12,280 nucleotides of DNA from an uncultured Desulfobacterales bacterium (lineage in GTDB: Bacteria > Desulfobacterota > Desulfobacteria > Desulfobacterales > UBA11574). The stretch is taken from assembly GCA_937925895.1 (NCBI GenBank), contig CALANC010000310.1, positions 1 to 12,280 of the forward strand, given 5' to 3'. The position numbers and the translations under genes are program-made. Under the pieces are notes generated by a model, which saw nothing but the letters and a program-made list of their open reading frames with translations, searched no databases and was not told the origin of the DNA. Positions 1 through 7,112 of this stretch are shown piece by piece (the first letter of the stretch is position 1; every line of letters starts with the position of its first letter).

Positions 1-71
1 CTAAAAAAATCCCAAAAAAGAAACTTTTTGTGATAATATTCTAATAGGTAGTTGTTTAAAAGACAATTAAA

Positions 72-78
72 GAGGAGG
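72..78 (+). promoter_or_regulatory. Ribosome binding site of rocD
   Basis: GAGGAGG lies 5 nt before a TTG codon. It fixes the start at TTG 84, since no ATG or GTG sits at a suitable distance. The 83 bases before the gene are AT-rich. A GATAAT preceded by TGT at 29-37 could be an extended -10, but I see no matching -35 inside the window. Confidence 0.7.
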
Positions 79-83
79 TCATT

Positions 84-1292
84 TTGGATACTCAATATTT
101 TATAGACTTGGAGGACCGGTTTGGGGCCCATAATTATAAACCTCTAGACGTTGTTTTGCAGCGTGGCGAGGGTGTGTGGGTGTGGGACGTTGAAGGCAAA
201 AAATATCTCGATTGTCTTTCCGCCTATTCTGCCGTCAATCAAGGGCACTCTCACCCCGTTATCAGGCAAACGATGATAGAGCAGGTTCAAAAGCTGACAC
301 TTACTTCCAGGGCGTTTCGTAATGATCAGCTGGGGCTTTTTTATAAAGAGATCTGTGCTTTGACCAATACCCACAAGGTTCTGCCCATGAACAGCGGCGC
401 TGAGGCGGTGGAAACGGTGATCAAGGCTGTTCGCAAATGGGGATACAAAATCAAAAAGGTTCCTAAGGATCAGGCGGAAGTCATTGTTTGTGAAAATAAT
501 TTTCACGGTCGAACCATTTCTATCATCGGATTCAGCACCAATGAACAAACAAAGGATAAGTTTGGCCCCTTCACGCCGGGTTTCAAGATCATTCCTTTCG
601 GCGATGCAGAGGCCCTTGAGAATGCCATCACACCCAACACCGTGGCGTTTCTGGTTGAACCGATCCAAGGAGAAGCCGGAGTAATTATTCCGCCGGACGG
701 ATATCTTAAAAAAATCAGGTCTATTTGCGAACAACACAACATTGTATTGATATTGGACGAGATTCAGACCGGTTTGGGACGGACAGGCAAACTGCTGGCC
801 GAGGAACACGAAGGGATTGAGGCGGATGTAACCTTGATCGGAAAAGCGCTTTCCGGCGGATTGTATCCTATCTCGGCCGTCTTGTCGAATACAGAAGTTC
901 TGGGCGTTTTTATGCCCGGCGATCACGGCAGTACATTTGGAGGCAATCCGCTTGCGTGTGCCGTTGCCAGGGCGGCAATTAAGGTCTTGATAGAAGAAAA
1001 AATGATCGATAATGCCGCGAAAATGGGAAAATATTTTCTTTCTCAGCTCAAGGGGATCAAAAGCCCGTTAATCAAAGAAATTCGTGGGAAAGGACTTCTA
1101 ATAGGTGTTGAATTCTTTCCGGATATCGGAGGGGCTCACCGCCTATGCGAGCAGCTGATGGAGAATGGCGTGCTTTGTAAGGAAACTCATGACCATATTA
1201 TACGCTTTGCACCACCACTCATTATTTCAAAAGAGGATATAGATTGGGCCCTGGAGATAATCGAGCCGGTGCTTCGGACCGGAAAAATTTGA
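84..1292 (+). CDS. rocD: Ornithine aminotransferase (class-III PLP aminotransferase)
   Basis: Predicted cytosolic PLP enzyme that moves the delta-amino group of ornithine to 2-oxoglutarate, giving glutamate-5-semialdehyde and glutamate (arginine/ornithine breakdown towards glutamate or proline). The 402-aa length is typical of the family. Visible class-III landmarks are NSGAEA at residues 103-108 (phosphate-binding region), [12 protein letters not shown] at 224-235 with Asp225 expected to contact the pyridine nitrogen, and GKALSGG at 253-259 with Lys254 as the Schiff-base lysine. The NSGAEAVET...RKWGY stretch is what makes me prefer ornithine aminotransferase over acetylornithine or GABA aminotransferases. 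The start is TTG at 84, supported by GAGGAGG at 72-78 five bases upstream. It is alone on its strand here, and its TGA directly abuts the stop of the convergent lipoprotein gene. The class call is firm; the exact substrate is inferred from motifs. Confidence 0.9.
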   Translation: MDTQYFIDLEDRFGAHNYKPLDVVLQRGEGVWVWDVEGKKYLDCLSAYSAVNQGHSHPVIRQTMIEQVQKLTLTSRAFRNDQLGLFYKEICALTNTHKVLPMNSGAEAVETVIKAVRKWGYKIKKVPKDQAEVIVCENNFHGRTISIIGFSTNEQTKDKFGPFTPGFKIIPFGDAEALENAITPNTVAFLVEPIQGEAGVIIPPDGYLKKIRSICEQHNIVLILDEIQTGLGRTGKLLAEEHEGIEADVTLIGKALSGGLYPISAVLSNTEVLGVFMPGDHGSTFGGNPLACAVARAAIKVLIEEKMIDNAAKMGKYFLSQLKGIKSPLIKEIRGKGLLIGVEFFPDIGGAHRLCEQLMENGVLCKETHDHIIRFAPPLIISKEDIDWALEIIEPVLRTGKI

Positions 1293-1910
1293 TTATCCTT
1301 TGGCTTTTTTTACCAATTTATTCACATCCAGCTTATTGATTACGGCTGTAAAAATATCACTGAGAACTTTTTCTGCATCTTTTTGGCGAAATACTTTGGT
1401 TCGTTCCGCCTTCCCGTTGATTGATTCTTTGGCCATAAGAATATCGTCCTTGATCAAGCGGGCTTCATAGCTAATTTCGGCGACCCATTTTCTATCAACC
1501 AGATCCAGAACAACCTCCTGTAAAACGATTTCAAGGATTGACCCAGCTTTTTCTTCTTCAGTTATAACTCCAATCCCTACATTTTCCAGTCTCTTTGAAA
1601 ATGCTTCCTTGAAAAGCGAAGGAAGATCAAAGGCGCCTACCACAAAACTCTTTTTTTTGCCCCCATCGATGGAAAACGAAAAAATCCCCGTAAAATTGTT
1701 GAATTCCGCTTTTGCGTTTTTACCGAAGATGGATTTATCAGCTCGCACATCGGTGAATTTAATAAAAAGGGTTTCACCTTGGAGGCTATCTGATGATACT
1801 GGCAACCGGTAATTGACATTAATGTAAGATTTTGTGGCGCAAGCACTGATAAACAATGAAATCAACAGAATCTGGGAAAATAATAAAACCTTTTGATTTA
1901 ATTTTTTCAC
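1293..1910 (-). CDS. YajG-like outer-membrane lipoprotein
   Basis: Predicted 205-aa lipoprotein of unknown function. The N-terminus has two lysines, a hydrophobic stretch and the lipobox ISAC, so lipidation is expected at Cys24. Residue +2 is Ala, which does not suggest inner-membrane retention, so the outer membrane is likely. The body (NVNYRLP..., a beta-strand-rich segment around FIKFTDVRADKSIFG, then alternating helix and strand and a basic C-terminus LVKKAKG) resembles the YajG group of small lipoproteins. That is a recognition by eye, not a proven family match. The start is GTG at 1910, with GGAGG at 1919-1923 eight bases away. It is transcribed away from the aap operon and converges on rocD with no spacer between the stops. 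A weak candidate promoter lies upstream (TTGTAT, 17 nt, GATACT read on the minus strand). No catalytic motif is visible. Confidence 0.7.
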   Translation of the reverse strand: MKKLNQKVLLFSQILLISLFISACATKSYINVNYRLPVSSDSLQGETLFIKFTDVRADKSIFGKNAKAEFNNFTGIFSFSIDGGKKKSFVVGAFDLPSLFKEAFSKRLENVGIGVITEEEKAGSILEIVLQEVVLDLVDRKWVAEISYEARLIKDDILMAKESINGKAERTKVFRQKDAEKVLSDIFTAVINKLDVNKLVKKAKG

Positions 1911-2000
1911 TGATAGATCCTCCGAAAGTTTTTATTGAATTCACTGTGTCAGTATCCGGTATTTTTTGATCAAATACAAATGAATTTTTAGAAAAAAATG

Positions 2001-2029
2001 CTTGTGAAATGATCCGGAGATCTCACAAG
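2001..2029. repeat. Bulged palindrome in the lipoprotein/aapJ divergent gap
   Basis: CTTGTGA (2001-2007) and TCACAAG (2023-2029) are perfect inverted repeats. Inside them GATC (2011-2014) pairs with GATC (2019-2022) around a CGGA tetraloop, leaving a 3-nt bulge (2008-2010). It sits about 43 bp upstream of the putative aapJ -35, so it could be an operator for a dimeric regulator. No gene running in either direction would end here, which argues against a terminator. Confidence 0.5.
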
Positions 2030-2071
2030 TTCGTTTTCTGCTTGCAAAATGGGTGTTGTGTGGTATTTAAG

Positions 2072-2100
2072 TTGATTTGATAATAATTTAAAAGTTTAAT
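2072..2100 (+). promoter_or_regulatory. Putative sigma70-type promoter of the aap operon
   Basis: TTGATT at 2072-2077 and TTTAAT at 2095-2100 are separated by exactly 17 bp, matching 4/6 and 5/6 of the consensus. Transcription would begin near 2107, leaving a leader of about 70 nt before aapJ. The region is very AT-rich, so chance matches are possible. Confidence 0.4.
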
Positions 2101-2130
2101 CAGATAGTAAACAAAAGAAAATTCTATCTG
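2101..2130. promoter_or_regulatory. Inverted repeat directly after the aap -10 box
   Basis: CAGATAG (2101-2107) and CTATCTG (2124-2130) are perfect 7-bp inverted repeats with a 16-nt A-rich spacer. The half-sites are 23 bp apart centre to centre, about two helical turns. Being at the expected transcription start, the pair could bind a dimeric repressor as DNA, or form a weak 5' leader hairpin as RNA. Confidence 0.45.
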
Positions 2131-2176
2131 TGAGTATTGCCTAATAACCGGAAACAAAATAAAGGAGGGACAACGT

Positions 2177-3196
2177 ATGAAGCATTTAAAAGTATCTTTG
2201 GTGGCAGTGTTGGCCGTGGTAATGGCTACAGCAGGTATGGCCGTGGCAGGCACTCTTGATGATGTCAGAGCAAAAGGATTTATCCAGGCCGGCGTGAACG
2301 GCGATCTGTTTGGCTTTGGAAAGCCGGATGAGAAAGGCGTATGGAAAGGCCTTGATGTGGACACGGCGAGAGCTATTGCTGCTGCAGTATTTGGTGATGC
2401 AAACAAGGTAAAATTTATACCTCTCACAGCAAAAACACGGTTTACCGCCTTGCAGTCCGGTGAAATAGATGTGTTGACCCGTAATTGTACCCAGACCCTG
2501 GGCCGCGACACCGCTTTGGGTTTAGACTTTTGCCAGGTAAATTATTACGACGGTCAGGGGTTTCTCGTGCCGAAGAAACTGGGTGTGAAGAGTGCCAAGG
2601 AACTCGACGGTGCTGCCGTATGTGTTCTGCCGGGAACAACCACCGAGTTGAATTTAGCGGACTATTTTCGTGCCAACGGCATGAAGATGAAACCAGTTGT
2701 AATTGAAAACACGGCTGAACTTGCCAAAGCCTTTTTTGCCGGCCGCTGTGACGTCTTGACCTCCGACGCCTCTCAGCTGGCCTCAACACGGTCCGTGGCC
2801 CCCAACCCCAAGGCATACATTATTTTGCCAGAGGTTATTTCCAAAGAACCTCTGGCTCCTGCGGTTCGCCATGGTGACAACCAGTGGAAAGATATTGTCA
2901 ACTATTCGGTGCTTGCCATGATCAATGCCGAGGAGAAGGGCATTACATCGAAAAACGTGGATAACATGCTCAAAAGCACAGACCCGAAGATCCAGCGTTT
3001 TCTCGGCGTTTCTCCTGGAAACGGCAAGGCCCTGGGGCTTGATGAGAAATTTGTCTACAATATCATTAAGCAGGTCGGCAATTATGGTGAAGTGTTTGAA
3101 CGGAATGTGGGTGTTAACACAACTCTCGGCATTGAGCGCGGTTTGAACGCCCTGTGGACAAACGGTGGCTTAATGTATTCACCTCCGTTTAAGTAA
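2177..3196 (+). CDS. aapJ: General L-amino-acid ABC transporter, periplasmic binding protein
   Basis: Periplasmic solute-binding protein that captures polar or general L-amino acids and delivers them to the membrane permease. The 339-aa protein starts with a classical signal peptide (basic MKHLK, hydrophobic core, AVA cleavage after residue 24), leaving a mature chain that begins GTLDDVRAKG. The sequence GVNGDLFGFGKPDEKGVWKGLDVDTARAIAAAVFGD is the usual opening of family-3 binding proteins (SBP_bac_3, PAAT type). The later segments LTRNCTQTLGRDTALGLDF and GRCDVLTSDASQLASTR are typical of the AapJ/BztA subgroup, which is longer than glutamine- or histidine-specific proteins. The ATG at 2177 follows GGAGG (2164-2168) by eight bases, a strong site suited to a highly expressed protein. 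It is first of four transporter genes. A stable stem-loop follows its stop. Substrate range is inferred from the family. Confidence 0.93.
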   Translation: MKHLKVSLVAVLAVVMATAGMAVAGTLDDVRAKGFIQAGVNGDLFGFGKPDEKGVWKGLDVDTARAIAAAVFGDANKVKFIPLTAKTRFTALQSGEIDVLTRNCTQTLGRDTALGLDFCQVNYYDGQGFLVPKKLGVKSAKELDGAAVCVLPGTTTELNLADYFRANGMKMKPVVIENTAELAKAFFAGRCDVLTSDASQLASTRSVAPNPKAYIILPEVISKEPLAPAVRHGDNQWKDIVNYSVLAMINAEEKGITSKNVDNMLKSTDPKIQRFLGVSPGNGKALGLDEKFVYNIIKQVGNYGEVFERNVGVNTTLGIERGLNALWTNGGLMYSPPFK

Positions 3197-3212
3197 TCGA
3201 AATAATCAAATC

Positions 3213-3256
3213 GTTAAGCCGGTAAACCCGCAAAAAACCGGATTTATCGGCTTAAT
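3213..3256 (+). terminator. Intercistronic stem-loop between aapJ and aapQ
   Basis: TTAAGCCG (3214-3221) pairs with CGGCTTAA (3248-3255). The stem continues inward through a G-T wobble and TAAA/TTTA, then, after one mismatch, CC/GG, with an A-rich loop. Only a broken T-run (TCTTGTT) follows. It is best read as a partial terminator or an mRNA 3'-end stabiliser that lets the binding protein be made in excess over the membrane subunits, as known for other ABC operons. Confidence 0.65.
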
Positions 3257-3316
3257 CTTGTTAAAACTGCTAACTTATCGACTCCTCAGCGATGCAAATT
3301 TAGAAAGAGATGAACG

Positions 3317-4513
3317 ATGCCAGAAATCGGTAAGGACAAGACAGCCGACAGCCTACCGGAAGCGGTTCCATTTTTTAATGATCCCGCCAAAAGAGCCATT
3401 CTGTTTCAGTTGAGCGCTATGCTCATATTTGGACTTCTTGGGTATTATCTGATCACAAACACCTTGGCAAACCTTGAAAGACAGGCAATCGCAACCGGTC
3501 TCGGCTTTCTGGAAAAGGAATCCTCATTTGAAATCGGTGAGTCACTGATATCCTATTCTGCAGCGGACACCTATGCCCGTGCACTTCTGGTGGGTGTTTT
3601 AAACACCTTAATTGTGTCATTTGTCGGGATCATTCTTACCGTCATACTCGGTACGTTCATCGGGGTGGCTCGCCTGTCCACAAACTGGCTGGTATCAAGA
3701 ATAGCTGCTGTCTATATTGAGGTTTTCCAGGATATACCGGTGCTGCTACAGCTCTTTTTCTGGTATGCCATTTTTTATGAACTCCTGCCTTCTCCTAAAG
3801 AGGCGTTTAACCCGATTGCCGGGGTGTTTTTGACTAACCGCGGGCTGGTTTTTGCCATCCCGGAGGCGCATCCGGCTCATAAATACATAGCCGTGGCCTT
3901 TTTTAGCGGTTGTGTCTTGGTTTATCTGCTCCGTCGATGGGCAAAAAGACGGCAGGAAAAAACCGGACGGCTTTTTCCTGTTTTTCGGGTATCTGCGGGA
4001 ATTCTTCTGGGCCTCCCCGTGATCACCTGGTGGCTGGCCGGTGCACCGATAGCAATGGACGTTCCGGTACTTTCGGGGTTTAATTTCAAAGGCGGAGTGA
4101 ATATCAGTCCGGAGTTCACTGCGCTTTTGCTGGGCTTGGTTCTTTATACCGCTGCATTTGTGGCGGAAGTTGTCCGTGCCGGCATACAGTCCGTAAGTCA
4201 CGGCCAAACAGAAGCCGCCATGTCCATGGGCCTGAAATCCGGCCAGATCTTAAACCTGGTGATATTGCCCCAGGCGTTGCGAGTGATCATCCCTCCACTC
4301 ACCAGCCAGATGTTAAACTTGACAAAGAATAGTTCCTTGGCGGTGGCCATCGGATATCCGGATTTTGTTTCCGTAGCCGGAACCACCATCAACCAGACCG
4401 GACAGGCTATGGAAGGTATTGCCATGATGATGGTGGTGTATCTTTTTTTTAGCCTGACCACATCCGCTTTTATGAACTGGTATAACAAGAAAATTGCCCT
4501 TGTAGAAAGATAA
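3317..4513 (+). CDS. aapQ: General L-amino-acid ABC transporter, permease subunit 1
   Basis: Inner-membrane permease of 398 aa that forms the translocation channel together with the next gene product. A short polar N-terminus with FFNDPAKRAILFQ leads into the first membrane helix (about residues 30-47). The BPD_transp_1/HisM-type core starts near YARALLVGVLNTL and contains EVFQDIPVLLQLFFWY. The coupling EAA loop is EVVRAGIQSVSHGQTEAAMSMG with the key Glu at 299, followed by the conserved VILPQALRVIIPP. A long insertion of about 100 residues between the two halves of the core, with extra hydrophobic stretches and a basic RRWAKRRQEK segment, is characteristic of AapQ/BztB and explains why it is longer than HisQ-type permeases. 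The ATG at 3317 has a moderate AAGAGA Shine-Dalgarno. It follows aapJ after a 120-nt gap holding a stem-loop and precedes aapM by 40 nt. Confidence 0.92.
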   Translation: MPEIGKDKTADSLPEAVPFFNDPAKRAILFQLSAMLIFGLLGYYLITNTLANLERQAIATGLGFLEKESSFEIGESLISYSAADTYARALLVGVLNTLIVSFVGIILTVILGTFIGVARLSTNWLVSRIAAVYIEVFQDIPVLLQLFFWYAIFYELLPSPKEAFNPIAGVFLTNRGLVFAIPEAHPAHKYIAVAFFSGCVLVYLLRRWAKRRQEKTGRLFPVFRVSAGILLGLPVITWWLAGAPIAMDVPVLSGFNFKGGVNISPEFTALLLGLVLYTAAFVAEVVRAGIQSVSHGQTEAAMSMGLKSGQILNLVILPQALRVIIPPLTSQMLNLTKNSSLAVAIGYPDFVSVAGTTINQTGQAMEGIAMMMVVYLFFSLTTSAFMNWYNKKIALVER

Positions 4514-4525
4514 AATGGCTGACGG

Positions 4526-4537
4526 TATTATATAATA
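4526..4537. repeat. AT palindrome in the aapQ-aapM gap
   Basis: TATTATATAATA is a perfect 12-bp palindrome, flanked by ACG (4522-4524) and CGT (4540-4542), so a slightly longer imperfect stem is possible. It contains an exact TATAAT (4531-4536), but no -35 lies at a proper distance. It falls just before aapM, whose start lacks an obvious Shine-Dalgarno. Confidence 0.35.
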
Positions 4538-4553
4538 ATCGTTAGAACAATCT

Positions 4554-5648
4554 ATGAATGAAGATTATCGAACAACTGAATCAGAAAAGTTAAAACCCCC
4601 TGTTACAAGTGTGGGAGTCATAGGATGGCTCAAAGGCAACCTGTTCAACAGCTGGTTTAACTCTGTTTTAACCATTGTTACCTTGTATTTTCTGTGGATA
4701 ACTGTGCCGTCCTTTATCAGGTGGGCTTTCGTCGACAGTTTGTGGATATCCACCGGAGCGGAATGTCATCAAGCCGGAGGTGCCTGCTGGTCTATCATCC
4801 CAGCAAACATTCGATTCATCCTGTTCGGTTTTTTCCCATATGAATCACAATGGCGGCCCTTATTGGCCATGATATTATTGGTGGGTCTTCTTTACTACAG
4901 CCAGAATCGGAACCACTGGAAAAAGTCCCTGGCTTATGCGTGGATCCTCGGTCTTTTCATCATGGGTTTGTTGATGAAAGGCGGACTGTTCGGCCTGGAT
5001 TCAGTAGAAAGTACCCAATGGGGAGGATTGCCACTCACCCTTCTTCTTTCTGTTTTCGGACTGACAGCCGCATATCCTTTAGGTGTTGTACTTGCCCTGG
5101 GCCGCCAATCCAAAATGCCGGCAATAAAGACGGTTTGTGTTATATATATCGAACTCATCCGCGGGGTGCCGTTGATTACCCTCCTTTTTATGTCCTCGGT
5201 TGTATTCCCTCTGTTTTTGCCCGAAGGAATTACCGTCAACAAGATTCTCCGGGCGCAGGCGGCCATTATTCTGTTTACCGCAGCATATATTGCCGAAGTG
5301 GTCCGGGGCGGACTTCAGGGAATGAGCAAAGGTCAGTACGAGGCCGCCGAGTCTCTTGGGTTGAATTATCACCAGACCATGCGACTGGTCATCTTGCCCC
5401 AGGCATTGAAAATTGTAATTCCGCCCACGGTGAGTATTCTTATCTCCGCTTTCAAGGACACATCCCTGGTGGTGATAATTGCCTTGTACGACATACTGAA
5501 GACAACCCAGTCCGTTCTTTCTGATCCGAAGTGGATGGGGTTTTCCGCGGAAGCTTATATTTTTATTGCTTTGATTTACTTTGTGTGTTGTTTTTCCATG
5601 TCAAACTACAGCCGAAGGCTGGAAAAGGAACTGGACAGGAGCCTATAA
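4554..5648 (+). CDS. aapM: General L-amino-acid ABC transporter, permease subunit 2
   Basis: Second inner-membrane permease (364 aa), expected to pair with AapQ and dock the ATPase. The N-terminal third carries helices around LFNSWFNSVLTIVTLYFLW, then a non-cytoplasmic loop with two cysteines in AECHQAGGACWSII followed by FGFFPYESQWRP; this loop is a hallmark of the AapM/BztC subgroup. The binding-protein-dependent permease core begins near GGLPLTLLLSVFGLT. It includes IELIRGVPLITLLFM and the EAA loop EVVRGGLQGMSKGQYEAAESLG (Glu263), followed by VILPQALKIVIPP. The ATG at 4554 has no good Shine-Dalgarno, so translation may depend on coupling or on the AT palindrome upstream; ATG 4554 keeps the usual polar N-terminus. 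The stop is 16 nt before the aapP start, which indicates one transcript. Confidence 0.92.
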   Translation: MNEDYRTTESEKLKPPVTSVGVIGWLKGNLFNSWFNSVLTIVTLYFLWITVPSFIRWAFVDSLWISTGAECHQAGGACWSIIPANIRFILFGFFPYESQWRPLLAMILLVGLLYYSQNRNHWKKSLAYAWILGLFIMGLLMKGGLFGLDSVESTQWGGLPLTLLLSVFGLTAAYPLGVVLALGRQSKMPAIKTVCVIYIELIRGVPLITLLFMSSVVFPLFLPEGITVNKILRAQAAIILFTAAYIAEVVRGGLQGMSKGQYEAAESLGLNYHQTMRLVILPQALKIVIPPTVSILISAFKDTSLVVIIALYDILKTTQSVLSDPKWMGFSAEAYIFIALIYFVCCFSMSNYSRRLEKELDRSL

Positions 5649-5664
5649 ATAGGGTTGAACCATC

Positions 5665-6441
5665 ATGAATGATAAACAGCCGGAAACGAATGAAAAAGCG
5701 TCCTCAAATGAGGCGATAATTGAAATCATTGACATGCACAAATGGTTCGGTGAATTTCATGTTCTCAATAATATCAATCTCACGGTCCAAAAACAGGAAC
5801 GTATTGTCATCTGCGGTCCTTCAGGATCAGGAAAATCTACCCTGATTCGCTGCATCAACCGCCTGGAGGAACATCAACGCGGCCGGATTATTGTTGACGG
5901 CATTGAACTGACCAATGACATAAAGAATATCGAGAAGATCCGTATGGAAGTCGGCATGGTGTTCCAGCATTTCAATCTCTTTCCTCATCTTACCATCGTT
6001 GAAAATCTAGCTCTTGGACCTATATGGGTCCGAAAGGTGCCCAAAAAAGAGGCCGAAGAGACCGCCATGCATTATCTGGAAAAAGTGCACATTGCCGAGC
6101 AGGCCAAAAAATATCCCGGGCAGCTTTCAGGCGGCCAGCAGCAACGCGTCGCCATTGCCCGCAGTCTGTGCATGAAGCCGAATGTCATGCTTTTTGATGA
6201 ACCCACCTCGGCGCTGGATCCTGAAATGGTCAAGGAAGTTTTGGATGTTATGATCAGTCTGGCAAGTGAGGGCATGACCATGATTGTGGTCAGCCACGAA
6301 ATGGGTTTTGCCAAAAGTGTTGCCCACCGAGTCCTTTTCATGGATTTTGGTCGGATTGTCGAAGAAAACACACCCGTAGAGTTTTTTGAAAATCCGCAGC
6401 ATGAACGGACCAAACTTTTCCTAAGCCAAATTCTACATTAA
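5665..6441 (+). CDS. aapP: General L-amino-acid ABC transporter, ATP-binding subunit
   Basis: Cytoplasmic ATPase that drives import through the AapQ/AapM channel. The 258-aa length is standard for GlnQ/HisP/AapP. All nucleotide-binding motifs are intact: Walker A GPSGSGKS at 51-58, Q-loop Gln101 in [10 protein letters not shown], signature LSGGQ at 154-158, Walker B VMLFDEP at 174-180 with Glu179 as catalytic base, D-loop SALD at 182-185 and switch His211 in [20 protein letters not shown] near residue 24 supplies the aromatic A-loop region typical of polar-amino-acid ATPases. The ATG at 5665 has only a weak AGGG about ten bases upstream, and the gene is probably helped by coupling to aapM 16 nt before it. 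It is last in the operon, followed by a 13-bp hairpin. No regulatory C-terminal domain is present. Confidence 0.95.
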   Translation: MNDKQPETNEKASSNEAIIEIIDMHKWFGEFHVLNNINLTVQKQERIVICGPSGSGKSTLIRCINRLEEHQRGRIIVDGIELTNDIKNIEKIRMEVGMVFQHFNLFPHLTIVENLALGPIWVRKVPKKEAEETAMHYLEKVHIAEQAKKYPGQLSGGQQQRVAIARSLCMKPNVMLFDEPTSALDPEMVKEVLDVMISLASEGMTMIVVSHEMGFAKSVAHRVLFMDFGRIVEENTPVEFFENPQHERTKLFLSQILH

Positions 6442-6450
6442 TAAATAAAC

Positions 6451-6481
6451 TGAATCACTCCAAAAGAGTTGGAGTGATTCA
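6451..6481 (+). terminator. Perfect 13-bp hairpin after aapP
   Basis: GAATCACTCCAA (6452-6463) pairs with TTGGAGTGATTC (6469-6480), and an outer T-A pair makes 13 bp, around an AAGAG loop. It begins 9 nt after the aapP stop, exactly where the operon should end. No U-tract follows (ATAAGG), so it is not a standard intrinsic terminator; a 3' stabilising or Rho-assisted end is equally likely. Confidence 0.65.
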
Positions 6482-6482
6482 T

Positions 6483-6514
6483 AAGGATTCAAGGGGTCAA
6501 GGATTCCAGGATTC
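6483..6514. repeat. Three short direct repeats (A/C)AGGATTC
   Basis: AAGGATTC occurs at 6483-6490 and 6499-6506, and CAGGATTC at 6507-6514, the last two directly adjacent. They lie between the convergent ends of aapP and the thioesterase gene. This may be one copy of a dispersed intergenic element, but a single window cannot show that. Confidence 0.4.
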
Positions 6515-6555
6515 GAGTGAAAAGCTTTTTAATTGCAAAACAGTTTGTTTTTTCG

Positions 6556-7089
6556 TTATGTCTTGATCACGCCACACAGTGGAGGTTCCCAGTCCAATTG
6601 TTGGTCAGCTTCCAGGGTGGCATTTAGTTTTTCAACGATATAAGGGGTTATTGGGGCTGCCCGCCGGATCTTTAAATCAACATGTACAACCAGTCCTTCA
6701 AGTGTTGAGGCCAACTGCCCGGTAGTTTCGTTGATCATAAAGTGGATGAAATGAAATCTTTTTTCGGACCGGCCCAATAAACGAGTTCGAAGGGCGACTT
6801 TCTGACCCACCCGCACCTCTGCGAAGTATTGAATGAAGTGTTTAAAAGCAAAGACGCCGGCTTGTTGTTCTCTATAGTATTCCTGGTCCAATCCATGGGC
6901 CGAAAAAAATTTCCAGCCCGCCCGATCATACAGTGCCATATACCACCGGATGTTCATGTGTCCCATCACATCCAAATAATCTGACGGGATCGTTTTCCGA
7001 TGATATAGAGGCAGCGCCTCCAATTGGACAATGGGTACCAGACAAACACCTTTCTTGTCCCAGATACCGCATTCTAAACCATCACTCAT
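6556..7089 (-). CDS. 4-hydroxybenzoyl-CoA-thioesterase-like acyl-CoA thioesterase
   Basis: Predicted cytosolic hotdog-fold enzyme (177 aa) hydrolysing acyl-CoA thioesters; the acyl group is unknown. The key motif is YLDVMGHMNIRWY at residues 38-50, matching the 4HBT pattern D-x-x-G-H-x-N, with Asp40 as the expected catalytic residue and His44 and Asn46 following. The later segment AEVRVGQKVALRTRLLGRSEKRFHFIHFMI matches the strand pattern in which these proteins pack as dimers or tetramers. About 25 extra residues precede the domain (MSDGLECGIWDKKGVCLV), so this is slightly longer than the usual 130-150 aa. The ATG at 7089 has GGGGAG at 7097-7102 seven bases upstream. It lies 23 nt after the OmpA-like gene on the same strand, so the two probably share a transcript. 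It could alternatively be a thioesterase-fold protein of fatty-acid or aromatic metabolism. Confidence 0.8.
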   Translation of the reverse strand: MSDGLECGIWDKKGVCLVPIVQLEALPLYHRKTIPSDYLDVMGHMNIRWYMALYDRAGWKFFSAHGLDQEYYREQQAGVFAFKHFIQYFAEVRVGQKVALRTRLLGRSEKRFHFIHFMINETTGQLASTLEGLVVHVDLKIRRAAPITPYIVEKLNATLEADQQLDWEPPLCGVIKT

Positions 7090-7112
7090 CTCTATTCTCC
7101 CCTAAAAAAAGC

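Noticed and set aside
144..926. 260-codon open frame antisense to rocD
   Set aside because: It lies wholly within a well-conserved aminotransferase gene, has no recognisable domain, and its composition reflects the opposite strand.
2023..2511. 162-codon minus-strand frame across the aapJ promoter
   Set aside because: It overlaps the clear aapJ start and signal peptide in antisense, and has no domain and no supporting ribosome site.
4850..5524. 224-codon open frame in another plus-strand frame of aapM
   Set aside because: aapM in its own frame shows all family motifs; this frame is arginine- and glycine-rich shadow sequence without a start signal.
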